Shown: in pieces, positions 1 through 7,938 of the stretch | How positions within the stretch are numbered: the first letter of the stretch is position 1 | Layout: the number at the start of each line of letters is the position of its first letter | Assembly: GCA_963717375.1 (NCBI GenBank) | Contig: OY970329.1 | Location: forward strand, 1,612,001 to 1,676,000 | DNA length: 64,000 nt | Direction: 5' to 3' | Source of the DNA: VRUE01 sp963717375 | GTDB taxonomy: Bacteria; Actinomycetota; Thermoleophilia; Solirubrobacterales; 70-9 | Notes under the pieces: model-generated | Told to the model about the DNA's origin: nothing | The model's input: only the letters and a program-made list of their open reading frames with translations | Database searches by the model: none | Made by a program: the position numbers and the translations under genes

Positions 1-1
1 T

Positions 2-964
2 GAGGTTCCCTGCAAATCGACCTCGATCCCGGGAAGCCGCGACGGCTACTCGGCCTGCTGCGCGGCGGAGTTGGTCAAGGACGACGGCTTCGACTTCCTG
101 CTCTTCTCGCTGCCCGACAACGACAACTACTCGCATCGCCACGGCCCCGAGGCGAGCGTCGAGTCGATCGCCAAGGCCGACCACTGTTTCGGCAAAGTCG
201 TCGAGGCGGCGGGCGGCATCGACGACTTCCTCGACCGCTACGCGGTGATCCTGCTCGCCGACCACGCCCAGACGCCGGTGCACCGCGGCCTTCCCCTCGC
301 CGAACTGCTCTCCCGCGACTGGTCGGTGCTGCAGCCCTCCGAGGCGCGGCCAGAGCTCGCCCAACTCGCCGTCAGCCCAACCGGTCGCGCCGCGCACGTC
401 TACCTACTGCCCGGGGGGGAGGAGCGCGCCGACCCCGACGCGGTGCGGCGGGCGCTCGGTGTGGTCGAGGGCGTCGACCTGATCTGCCGGTTGGAGCGTG
501 CCGACGGTGCGCCACTGCGGCGCGGGGAGCCGAGCGCTCCGGAACAAGGAGCTGTGGCCGTGGTCGAACGCGGCGAGGGGCAGCTGCGCTTCCGGCCGGG
601 GGATGAACTGGCCGATTTACGCGGCGGCCGCTGGCAGGTCGAGGGCGACCTCGCGACCTTGGAGGCCCGGATCGAGGACGGCCGGTTGCGCAGCGACGCC
701 TACCCCGATCCGCTCGCCCGGGTCTGGGCGGCGCTGGGAAGTCCCCACGCCGGCGACTTCATCCTTTCGCTGGCGCCAGGCTTCGAGGTGGTCGACTGGG
801 GCGGTGTGACCCATGCCGGCGGCGGGAGCCACGGCTCGCTGCACGCAGGGGACTCGCTCGGTCCGCTGCTCTTTGCCGGCTGCGGCCCCGAGGACCCCGA
901 CGAGCGCGACCAGTGGGCGCTGCGGGATGTAGTGCCGGTGGTGCTCGAGCACTTTGGGCTATGA
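2..964 (+). CDS. Alkaline phosphatase-superfamily phosphodiesterase/nucleotide pyrophosphatase, 5' truncated by window edge
   Basis: The reading frame is open from base 2, so the true start lies outside the window; the TTG at 71 is not a convincing start. The visible protein has an SRDGYSACCAAELV stretch, then DNDNYSHRHGP, LLADHAQTPV and GGGSHGSLHAG. These match the metal-binding Asp/His segments of type I phosphodiesterase/nucleotide pyrophosphatase proteins of the alkaline phosphatase fold. The nucleophile region is probably upstream and not visible. The stop overlaps the start of the next gene (ATGA), so the two are probably co-translated. Family-level assignment only; the substrate is unknown. 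Confidence 0.7.
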   Translation, partial: EVPCKSTSIPGSRDGYSACCAAELVKDDGFDFLLFSLPDNDNYSHRHGPEASVESIAKADHCFGKVVEAAGGIDDFLDRYAVILLADHAQTPVHRGLPLAELLSRDWSVLQPSEARPELAQLAVSPTGRAAHVYLLPGGEERADPDAVRRALGVVEGVDLICRLERADGAPLRRGEPSAPEQGAVAVVERGEGQLRFRPGDELADLRGGRWQVEGDLATLEARIEDGRLRSDAYPDPLARVWAALGSPHAGDFILSLAPGFEVVDWGGVTHAGGGSHGSLHAGDSLGPLLFAGCGPEDPDERDQWALRDVVPVVLEHFGL

Positions 965-2517
965 GGTGGCTGGCGACGATCTTCCTCGCCGCCGTGCTCT
1001 GCCTGCCCGCCTCGGCACTCGCGGAGCAGGGGGAAATCTCAGCCACGCAAGCAACCCGCAGCGCCAATCGCGACCCCAACGTTGCCAAGGAGCGCGAGGA
1101 GAACGAGGCTCTGACCCATAGCGCGAGCAAGGTCGACGGCAACTGGGAGGTCGCTTACTTCGCCGACGATAAAGAGGTTGCTTTGGTCATCGTCGATTCG
1201 CAAACAGGGCGGGTGCGCGAGTCCTGGACCGGCTACCAGGTGGCTTGGAAAATGGCACGCGGTTACTCCGGCGCCTTCGGCCACAAGCTCAACGCTCCCT
1301 ATGTCTTCCTGCCGCTCTGCGCGATCTTCCTGCTCGGCCTGGTTGACTGGCGCCGCCGCTGGCGCATCGCCAACCTCGACCTGCTCGTCCTGCTCGGCTT
1401 CGGCGTTTCCAATTTCTTCTTCAACCGGGCGGAAATCGGTGTCTCCGTCCCGCTCCAGTACATCCCCCTCACTTACCTCTTCGGCCGGGCACTGTGGATC
1501 GGGCTGCGCGGCCGGGGGGAGGGGATCGCACCCTCTTGGCCCGCCGCGTGGCTGCTGATCGCCGCCCTTTTCCTTATCGGTTTTCGCGTCGGGCTCAACA
1601 TGGCCGACTCGGGCGCGATCGACGTCGGCTACGCCGGCGTGGTGGGCGCCGATCGGATCTCCCACGGCGAACCTATCTACGCCAACTTTCCGAACGACGT
1701 TTCCCAAGGTGACACTTACGGCCCGGTCAACTATTACGCCTACGTTCCATTCGAGCGGATCTGGCCCTGGTCCGGCTCCTGGGACGACCTCCCCGCTGCC
1801 CACGGCGCGGCGGTCTTCTTCGACCTCGCCACCTTCGCCCTGCTGATCTTCCTCGGACGCCGAATCCGCCCCGGGCCCACCGGCAACAAGCTCGCCGCGA
1901 CCCTGGCCTTCGGCTGGGCCGCCTACCCGTATACAGCCTTCGCCCTGCTTTCGAACTCAAACGACACCCTGGTCGCGATGTTCCTCGTCGCCGCGCTCCT
2001 GGCGCTCGCCCGACCCGCAGCAAGGGGGGTGATGGCAGCGCTGGCCACCTTCGCCAAGTTCGCCCCAGTGGTACTGGTCCCGATGCTCGTCACCTACGGG
2101 CAAAAACGCTGGCGCTTCGTCCTTGCCTTCGCCACCATGACGATCGCAGTAATGCTCTGGCCCGCGATCGACCCGGGCCTACACACCTTCTACGACCGCA
2201 CAATCGCCTACCAGGCCGGCCGAAATTCACCATTCAGCATCTGGGGCCAGGTTCCGAGCCTTGAACCCCTGCGCATAGCCATCCTGGCAGCGGTCGCCCT
2301 GCTCTCCTTGGCCTTCGCATTCCGCCCCAAGGAAAAGAAGCTCTTCCAAGTGGCCGCCCTGGGTGCGGCCCTCCTGATCGGCGTGCAGCTAACAATGCAC
2401 CACTGGTTCTACCTGTACATAGTCTGGTTTTACCCACTCTTCTTGGTTGCCACCGCGACTCAGGCTCAGGCGGGAGCGGGGACCATCACTGACTCGATCG
2501 AGTCAGCCAGTCCCTGA
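961..2517 (+). CDS. Polytopic membrane protein, GT-C/GT87-like glycosyltransferase with N-terminal PepSY-like segment
   Basis: The ATG at 961 overlaps the upstream stop and begins a typical signal peptide (MRWLATIFLAAVLCLPASALA), giving 518 aa. Residues about 30-85 form a soluble PepSY-like region with GNWEVAYF and VIVDSQTGRVRESWTG. The rest contains about nine or ten hydrophobic helices. Short loops with DVGYAGVVGADRI and SNSNDTLVAMF resemble polyprenol-phosphate-dependent GT-C enzymes of the DUF2029/GT87 type. A role in envelope polysaccharide or lipoglycan assembly is inferred; the donor and acceptor cannot be read. The 3' end overlaps the convergent ymdB gene by about 50 bases. Confidence 0.6.
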   Translation: MRWLATIFLAAVLCLPASALAEQGEISATQATRSANRDPNVAKEREENEALTHSASKVDGNWEVAYFADDKEVALVIVDSQTGRVRESWTGYQVAWKMARGYSGAFGHKLNAPYVFLPLCAIFLLGLVDWRRRWRIANLDLLVLLGFGVSNFFFNRAEIGVSVPLQYIPLTYLFGRALWIGLRGRGEGIAPSWPAAWLLIAALFLIGFRVGLNMADSGAIDVGYAGVVGADRISHGEPIYANFPNDVSQGDTYGPVNYYAYVPFERIWPWSGSWDDLPAAHGAAVFFDLATFALLIFLGRRIRPGPTGNKLAATLAFGWAAYPYTAFALLSNSNDTLVAMFLVAALLALARPAARGVMAALATFAKFAPVVLVPMLVTYGQKRWRFVLAFATMTIAVMLWPAIDPGLHTFYDRTIAYQAGRNSPFSIWGQVPSLEPLRIAILAAVALLSLAFAFRPKEKKLFQVAALGAALLIGVQLTMHHWFYLYIVWFYPLFLVATATQAQAGAGTITDSIESASP

Positions 2518-3239
2518 TCGTTCACCTCGACCACTGCACCCATAACCCACACATCCTCTTCGGCCGTCTCAAACTTGACCGGCATCTGGGTGATCATCGA
2601 CTCGAGGATCAGCTCGGGTTTCACACCGAGCACGCTGGTTCGCGATCCCGTCATCCCCACGTCGGAGATGAACGCGGTTCCCTGGGGCAAGACGCGCGCG
2701 TCCGCCGTCGGCACGTGGGTGTGGGTCCCGAGCACCGCGGCGACCCGGCCGTCGAGATGCCAGCCCATCGCCACCTTCTCGCTGGTGACCTCGGCGTGAA
2801 AGTCGACGATCGCGAAGTCGCACTCGATCTTCTCGAGGATGTTGTCGACCTCGTGAAACGGCGAGCGGGCGACCTTGAGCCCGATCGCGCCGCTGAGGTT
2901 GATCACCCCGACCCGGCGACCGGCGCTCTCGACCACGGTGTAGCCGCGGCCGGGGTTGGCGTACGGATAGTTGGCCGGCCGCACGATGCGCTCGCTGCGA
3001 TTGAGGAAGCTGTAGACGCTGCGGTGGCGGTAGACGTGGTTGCCGGTGGTGATTACGTCGGTGCCGGCGTCGAAGAGCGCCTCGGCGGTCTTTTCGGTGA
3101 TCCCCATCCCGCCGGCTGAGTTCTCGCCGTTGACGACGACCAGATCCGGCGCGTAGCGCTCGCGCAGTTCCGGCATCGCGGCGTTCAGCCCGCGCCGGCC
3201 CGGCCCGCCGACCACATCGCCGATGAAGAGAACCCTCAT
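2466..3239 (-). CDS. ymdB: YmdB-family (TIGR00282-like) metallophosphoesterase
   Basis: This 257-aa protein starts MRVLFIGDVVGGPGRRGL and carries the calcineurin-like metal ligands in order: GDVVG, NGENSAGG, TTGNHVY, DFHAE and GTHTHVPTAD. These match the YmdB/TIGR00282 family, whose characterised members hydrolyse 2',3'-cyclic nucleotides and affect RNA turnover. Length is normal for the family. It is transcribed leftwards and its 3' end overlaps the end of the membrane glycosyltransferase gene. Family membership is well supported; the physiological substrate here is inferred. Confidence 0.88.
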   Translation of the reverse strand: MRVLFIGDVVGGPGRRGLNAAMPELRERYAPDLVVVNGENSAGGMGITEKTAEALFDAGTDVITTGNHVYRHRSVYSFLNRSERIVRPANYPYANPGRGYTVVESAGRRVGVINLSGAIGLKVARSPFHEVDNILEKIECDFAIVDFHAEVTSEKVAMGWHLDGRVAAVLGTHTHVPTADARVLPQGTAFISDVGMTGSRTSVLGVKPELILESMITQMPVKFETAEEDVWVMGAVVEVNDQGLADSIESVMVPAPA

Positions 3240-3279
3240 GGTCGTCTGACCCTATCTGCGATATTGGGCCGAGGCGTAG

Positions 3280-3972
3280 ATGGCGAACGAACGAAGTGAT
3301 GTCCTGGAGCGCGCGATGGGCTACCCGTACCTGGTGCCCTCGCATCCCTTTGTCCAGCTCGGACACCGAACGCTCGACCCGGCCGAGGTCGATGTGGACT
3401 GGCGTGAGCGCGTGCCGCTCCTTGCCTATGGCTCCAACGCCGCGCCCAAGGCCCTCGCCCACAAGCTCGCGCTCAGCGACGACCCGGTTCTTGTAGTCCC
3501 CGCCTGGCTGCACGGCTTCGACGTCGTCTACTCGGCCCACATCTCGCCTTACGGAGCGGTGCCCGCGACGCTCCAGCGCAGTCCCGGCACGGAGGCCCGG
3601 GTCCACGTCGCCTATATGACCAACGAGCAACTGGTGCTGGTCTCGGCGACCGAGCCGAACTACGAGCCGACGGTGCTGGAGGAGGTTGAGTGCCGCTTTG
3701 ACGGCGGCGAGGGGGAGGGGCGACTGTCCGCCTACATCAGCCGCCACGGCTGCCTGCTCATCGACGGCTCCGAGGTCGGCCTTGCCGCTGTGCCAGCGAG
3801 CGGCAGGAGCTTCGCCGAGCTCAGTGAGCCGCAGGTGCTCGAGCACGTCAGGGCGCTCACCTGTGAGGGGGGGAGCATGGAGACATTCGTGCTCGGAAAC
3901 GTCACCGATCCCGATCTCGCCGCCGCCCGCACCGCGCAGCTGCCACGCCGCCAGCTGCTGCAGCGAACCTGA
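3280..3972 (+). CDS. Conserved hypothetical protein with a gamma-glutamylcyclotransferase-like YGSN motif
   Basis: A 230-aa soluble protein divergent from ymdB by about 40 bases. Near residue 48 it has LLAYGSNAAPKAL, which resembles the phosphate/substrate loop (YGSN) at the start of the gamma-glutamylcyclotransferase fold. VVYSAHISPYGAVPATLQ follows, comparable with the second strand region of that fold. No clear catalytic glutamate context can be assigned, so the activity is uncertain. No signal peptide or membrane segment. An alternative start is the ATG at 3316. Confidence 0.6.
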   Translation: MANERSDVLERAMGYPYLVPSHPFVQLGHRTLDPAEVDVDWRERVPLLAYGSNAAPKALAHKLALSDDPVLVVPAWLHGFDVVYSAHISPYGAVPATLQRSPGTEARVHVAYMTNEQLVLVSATEPNYEPTVLEEVECRFDGGEGEGRLSAYISRHGCLLIDGSEVGLAAVPASGRSFAELSEPQVLEHVRALTCEGGSMETFVLGNVTDPDLAAARTAQLPRRQLLQRT

Positions 3973-3992
3973 CTTAGTAGGTTCCTCTGAGT

Positions 3993-4706
3993 ATGAAATT
4001 GGACGCCGGTCGCGAGCCCATCTTCGTCTTCGATTCGCGCGAGGCGTTCAAGCCGGTGGCGGTGGAGAGCGTCGAAGTCCTGAAGGCGACCCTGGTCCGG
4101 CCCGACGGCGGCGAGGGGGGAGCGGTCTCGCTGGATGCGCTGCCGGCGGACGGGGGGCGGATGAACCTCCCCGCGGATCCGAAGAAGGGCGAAACCGCGC
4201 TCCCAGACGATCTCCGCAAGGTCGGCTACCGCCGCGTAATGCCCGGCGCCGGCCTGAAGTGGGTCCAGTACTGGCTCTGGTACCTCTACAACCCCAAGCG
4301 GGTCTTCGTCACCGGCGAACACGAGGGGGATTGGGAGTTCGTCCAGGTCGGTTACGCCGGCGACCTGCCCGTCTGCATGACCTGCTCCCAGCACCACTCG
4401 GGCGGCTCCCGCATGTGGTGGGACGTCGAGCTCCGCCACGGCCGCCCGGTTGTCTACCCGGCCCTCGGCTCGCACGCCAACTACTTCAGGCCGGTCGAGC
4501 AGATGCCGGAGATCGGCGATACCGGCGATGGGGAGGGTGAGGTGCTCGACTCGATCGAGTGGCGCGAGTTCGGGCCCTGGGCCAAGTGGAGTGGGCGCTG
4601 GGGAAACTCCACCGGAGAGGGAAAGTCACCGCAGTCCCCCGGCAGCCAGGGCGACCGCTGGCACGCGCCGCAGCTCTACCACTCCGACGCCACCTGTCAG
4701 CGCTGA
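3993..4706 (+). CDS. Vps62/DUF946-like protein of unknown function
   Basis: This 237-aa protein contains WVQYWLWYLYNPK, EHEGDWEFVQV and VYPALGSHANYF. This is the pattern seen in Vps62-related (DUF946-like) proteins, which share a W-Y-YNP / HEGDWE / HxxY(F) signature. No signal peptide is visible. It lies 20 bases after the GGCT-like gene and may be co-transcribed with it. No biochemical role is established for bacterial members, so none is given. The 3' end stops about 20 bases short of the convergent ABC permease. Confidence 0.65.
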   Translation: MKLDAGREPIFVFDSREAFKPVAVESVEVLKATLVRPDGGEGGAVSLDALPADGGRMNLPADPKKGETALPDDLRKVGYRRVMPGAGLKWVQYWLWYLYNPKRVFVTGEHEGDWEFVQVGYAGDLPVCMTCSQHHSGGSRMWWDVELRHGRPVVYPALGSHANYFRPVEQMPEIGDTGDGEGEVLDSIEWREFGPWAKWSGRWGNSTGEGKSPQSPGSQGDRWHAPQLYHSDATCQR

Positions 4707-4727
4707 CCGCCGCGCTGCCCGAGCCGC

Positions 4728-6080
4728 TCAGACCGCGCTGAACCGCCGCAAAGCGAAGCGCGCCAGCAACCCGTAGGCGACGATCAGGATCGCCAGGTGC
4801 CCGAGCGCGGCCGCGATGCTCGGCCCGCCCGGGTCCAGCGCGCCGGTCATCGCCTGCAGCGCCGGTTTGAAGGGGAAGAGGGCGGTGATCAACTTGATCG
4901 CGTCGTAGAGCGCCGGCCCGACCGTGCCGGAGGGGATCAAGGAGAGGAAGGCGATCGGCAGGGTGACCATGAAGGCGAGCAGCGATACCGCGCGGACCTC
5001 CCGGGCCACCGCCCCCAGCGCCGCCCCCGCCGCTCCAAGCGCGGCACCACCACCGACGATCGCCACCAACCAGAGGCCGAAGCGACTCCAGTGCAGGGGG
5101 ACGAAGAAGGAGAGGCCGGCCAGCATCAACACCGTCACCAGCAGGCCGACGGCGACGCCGAGCGCGACCTTCTCGGTCAGCAGCGCCGAGCGCGAGACGA
5201 GGCCGCGGGTGAGCCGCGGGAAGGCGTTCTCCTCGCGCTCCAGCGCAAGTGAGCCGGCAACGAGCAGGACGGTGACGAAGGCGAGGGTGAAGGTCGCGGC
5301 GACGGCGATCGCGAAGACTTCGAGCGGTGGGGTGGAGGCACTGACCACCTGCTTGTCGACGGCGATCGGCTGGGTTAGTCGGGTGAGCAGTGGCCCGGCG
5401 GTGCCGAGGTTGCTGCGAGCGAGGGTGGTGAACTGGATCACCTGGTCGATCGAGTCGCGCAGTGGCCCTGCCGGCAGCGCCGGTCGCAGTGCCTGGAGGA
5501 TGCGAGCGGAGTTGCGCAGGCCGAGAATCTGAATCGTCTGACCGATGACGGTGAACTGGCCGCCGTCGAGGACGAGGTTGAGGAATTTCCCGCCTTCGCT
5601 CGAGATCCGGCGGGCGATCACCAGGTTCGCCTGGGTCAGCAGCGAGTTGATCCTGTCGTTGACCAGGCGCGCCTTGACCGGGTCCGCCTCGTTGACGATC
5701 ACCTCGACTTTGGGCGTGGTCGGGCTCGGCGTCGAGAGCGAGTTGATCCTGTCGACCAGGTCGGCGGGCAGGATCAGTGCCGCGAGCACGTCACCGGAGC
5801 GGACCTCGTTCACGGCTTCGGCCCGGCTCTTCACATGCACGCACTCGACCCGGCTGCAGATCCGGTCGCTGACCCCGATGTTGGGCAGTTGGCTGGTGCC
5901 GACGCTGACCCTGGCGTCGCTCGGCACTTCGTTGAGGAATGCGATGCGCGGCTTGTCTGGCGAGCCCGAGATCGCGAAGCCGACCAAGACCGCGATCAAA
6001 ACCGGCCAGGCGACGAGGAGGAACGCCTGCAGGGGCGAGCGACGGAGGATCTGCAGGTCCTTGAGCAGGAGCCAGCGCAT
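4728..6080 (-). CDS. ABC-2 type transporter permease
   Basis: This 450-aa membrane protein has one N-terminal helix (about residues 20-40), a large extracytoplasmic domain (about 45-245) and five or six C-terminal helices. That is the usual ABC-2/YhgE-like permease layout. Its start codon shares a base with the stop of the ATPase gene (TGATG), so the pair is translationally coupled and almost certainly forms one exporter. The cargo (drug, lipid or polymer) cannot be told from the sequence. Confidence 0.82.
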   Translation of the reverse strand: MRWLLLKDLQILRRSPLQAFLLVAWPVLIAVLVGFAISGSPDKPRIAFLNEVPSDARVSVGTSQLPNIGVSDRICSRVECVHVKSRAEAVNEVRSGDVLAALILPADLVDRINSLSTPSPTTPKVEVIVNEADPVKARLVNDRINSLLTQANLVIARRISSEGGKFLNLVLDGGQFTVIGQTIQILGLRNSARILQALRPALPAGPLRDSIDQVIQFTTLARSNLGTAGPLLTRLTQPIAVDKQVVSASTPPLEVFAIAVAATFTLAFVTVLLVAGSLALEREENAFPRLTRGLVSRSALLTEKVALGVAVGLLVTVLMLAGLSFFVPLHWSRFGLWLVAIVGGGAALGAAGAALGAVAREVRAVSLLAFMVTLPIAFLSLIPSGTVGPALYDAIKLITALFPFKPALQAMTGALDPGGPSIAAALGHLAILIVAYGLLARFALRRFSAV

Positions 6081-6853
6081 CAGTGCCCGCGGTGGTGGAG
6101 GAAGGCGACGAAGGCAGTCTCGAAGTCTTGATCCGCGGCCTCGGGCGCCTCGCGGCGCACCGCCTCGCGCAGCCCATCCGGCGAGCCGTCGAAGAGCGCC
6201 TCGCCGTCGGCGAGCACGAGCAGCCGCCCGCCGTAGCGCTCGGCCTCCTGGATGTCATGGGTCGAGAAGATCACCGTCGTCCCGTTCTCCAAGGCGAGCG
6301 CCGAGACGAACTCCCAAAGCCGAGCCCGCTGCCGCGGATCAAGCCCAACGCTCGGCTCGTCGAGCAGCAGCACCGACGGCCGCGCCAGCAGCCCGATCGC
6401 GATGTTGATCCGCTGCTGATTTCCCCCCGAGAGCCGAGCGACAATCTCGCCCCGACGCTCCGTCAATCCAGTCAGCTCCAACATCTGCTCAGTCGAAGCA
6501 CGCGGATCCCGGTGCTTCTCGAGCCGAGCAAACAGCATCAGGTTCTCCTCAACCGTCAAACGCCGATAGAGCGCCGCCTGCTGTGGGACCCAGCCAACCT
6601 CTCCCTGCGGCACATGAACCTCGCCGCCATCCGGCTTAGAGATCCCCGCAAGGATCGACAGAAGTGTGGTCTTGCCCGCTCCATTCGGGCCAATCACAGC
6701 CACAAGCTCCCCCGCAGAAGCCTCGAAATCGATGCCGCGCAGAGCTTCTCGATCACCAAAACGTTTGACCAGCTTGCGCGCCTCCAGCACGGCCGCGCTC
6801 GTCCCGTTCCCCGCCTCCATGCCGCAGAAGCTATCCGCCAACGGAAACCGCAT
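6080..6853 (-). CDS. ABC transporter ATP-binding protein
   Basis: The nucleotide-binding domain is complete: Walker A GPNGAGKTT, Q-loop VPQQAALYRRLTVEENL, signature LSGGNQQR, Walker B VLLLDEPSVGLDP and an H-loop in FSTHD. The annotated ATG gives 257 aa. A second ATG at 6820 (MEAGNGT) is just as plausible, since neither has a clear Shine-Dalgarno. It is the first gene of a leftward two-gene operon with the ABC-2 permease. A 77-nt palindrome lies about 20 bases upstream of its start and separates it from hemB. Confidence 0.9.
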   Translation of the reverse strand: MRFPLADSFCGMEAGNGTSAAVLEARKLVKRFGDREALRGIDFEASAGELVAVIGPNGAGKTTLLSILAGISKPDGGEVHVPQGEVGWVPQQAALYRRLTVEENLMLFARLEKHRDPRASTEQMLELTGLTERRGEIVARLSGGNQQRINIAIGLLARPSVLLLDEPSVGLDPRQRARLWEFVSALALENGTTVIFSTHDIQEAERYGGRLLVLADGEALFDGSPDGLREAVRREAPEAADQDFETAFVAFLHHRGH

Positions 6854-6873
6854 TGTTAGCCGCCGCTTGAGCA

Positions 6874-6950
6874 GAGGAGCGAGAGCACCCCTCTCCGGAC
6901 ACTCAAGCGCGGCGCAGCCGCGCGTCCGGAGAGGGGTGCTCTCGCTCCTC
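6874..6950. repeat. 77-nt palindrome with perfect 27-bp arms between divergent genes
   Basis: Bases 6874-6900 and 6924-6950 are perfect reverse complements (27 bp). Inside them, 6907-6913 and 6917-6923 form a second 7-bp stem around a 3-base loop, with a 6-base bulge on the left side only. The element fills the space between the divergent ABC ATPase and hemB starts, 16-20 bases from each start codon. No U-tract follows in a position that would make it a terminator for either gene. It may be a REP-like element or a regulatory hairpin present in both 5' leaders. Confidence 0.85.
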
Positions 6951-6966
6951 CCTTAAACTCGCCTAA

Positions 6967-7938
6967 GTGCCGTTTCCCGCCACACGCATGCGCCGCCTCC
7001 GGCGCACGGAGTCATTGCGCGGCCTAGTTCGAGAGACGAACCTGAGCGCCGCGGACCTGATCCAGCCACTCTTCGTAGTAGCCGGAGAAGACGTCCGCGA
7101 AGAGGTCGACTCGATGCCCGGCATCGAGCGCTTCTCGATTTCGGAGCTGGTGGCCGAGGCAACGGAGATCGCCACTGCCGGTGTCGGCACCGTCCTCCTC
7201 TTTGGCATCCCGGCCGCCAAGGACGAATCGGGCTCCGGCGCCTACGACGACGAGGGCGTCGTGCAGATGGCGGTCCGGGCGCTGAAGGAGGCGCACCCCG
7301 ACCTCACTGTGATCACCGACGTCTGTCTCTGCGAGTACACCTCTCACGGCCACTGCGGCTTCGTCCGCGACGGTGAGGTCGACAACGACATCACGGTCGA
7401 GCTGTTGGCGAAAACCGCGGTCTCCCACGCCGAGGCCGGCGCCGACGCGGTCGCTCCCAGCGACATGATGGACGGCAGGGTCGGGGCGATCCGCCACCAG
7501 CTCGACGAGGAGGGCCACGCCGGCGTTCCGATCGTCGCCTACAGCGCGAAGTACGCCTCCGCCTTCTACGGCCCCTTCCGCGACGCCGCCGACTCCACCC
7601 CCGAGTTCGGCGACCGTTGCGGCTACCAGATGGATCCCGCCAACGCCGCCGAAGCGGTGCGCGAGGCCGAGCTCGACCTCGAGGAGGGCGCCGACATGCT
7701 GATGGTCAAGCCCGCCACCGCCTACCTCGATGTGGTCCGTCAGGTCAAGGACGCGACCGGCGCGCCGCTTGCCGCCTACCACGTCTCCGGCGAGTACTCG
7801 ATGCTGAAGGCGGCCGCCGAGCAGGGCTGGATCGACGAGCGAGCCGCCGTGCTGGAGACCCTGACTTCGATCCGCCGCGCCGGTGCCGACGCGATCGTCA
7901 CCTACTACGCGAAGGAGGCCGCGGCATGGCTTCGGTAA
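6967..7938 (+). CDS. hemB: Delta-aminolevulinic acid dehydratase (porphobilinogen synthase)
   Basis: Condenses two 5-aminolevulinate molecules to porphobilinogen in tetrapyrrole synthesis. The 323-aa protein has the two active-site lysines in AYSAKYASAFYGPF (K195) and MVKPATAYLD (K248). The metal-site cysteines lie in DVCLCEYTSHGHCG (C120, C122, C130), which indicates a zinc-type enzyme. The GTG at 6967 is preferred because PFPATRMRRLRR is the conserved N-terminus; an ATG at 6988 would remove part of it. The 3' end overlaps the next gene by 13 bases, and hemL follows, so this is a haem operon. Confidence 0.95.
   Translation: MPFPATRMRRLRRTESLRGLVRETNLSAADLIQPLFVVAGEDVREEVDSMPGIERFSISELVAEATEIATAGVGTVLLFGIPAAKDESGSGAYDDEGVVQMAVRALKEAHPDLTVITDVCLCEYTSHGHCGFVRDGEVDNDITVELLAKTAVSHAEAGADAVAPSDMMDGRVGAIRHQLDEEGHAGVPIVAYSAKYASAFYGPFRDAADSTPEFGDRCGYQMDPANAAEAVREAELDLEEGADMLMVKPATAYLDVVRQVKDATGAPLAAYHVSGEYSMLKAAAEQGWIDERAAVLETLTSIRRAGADAIVTYYAKEAAAWLR

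Noticed and set aside
7617..7925. N-terminal extension of the AhbAB-like protein
   Set aside because: It is hemB in another frame; ATG 7926 starts a proper N-terminus.
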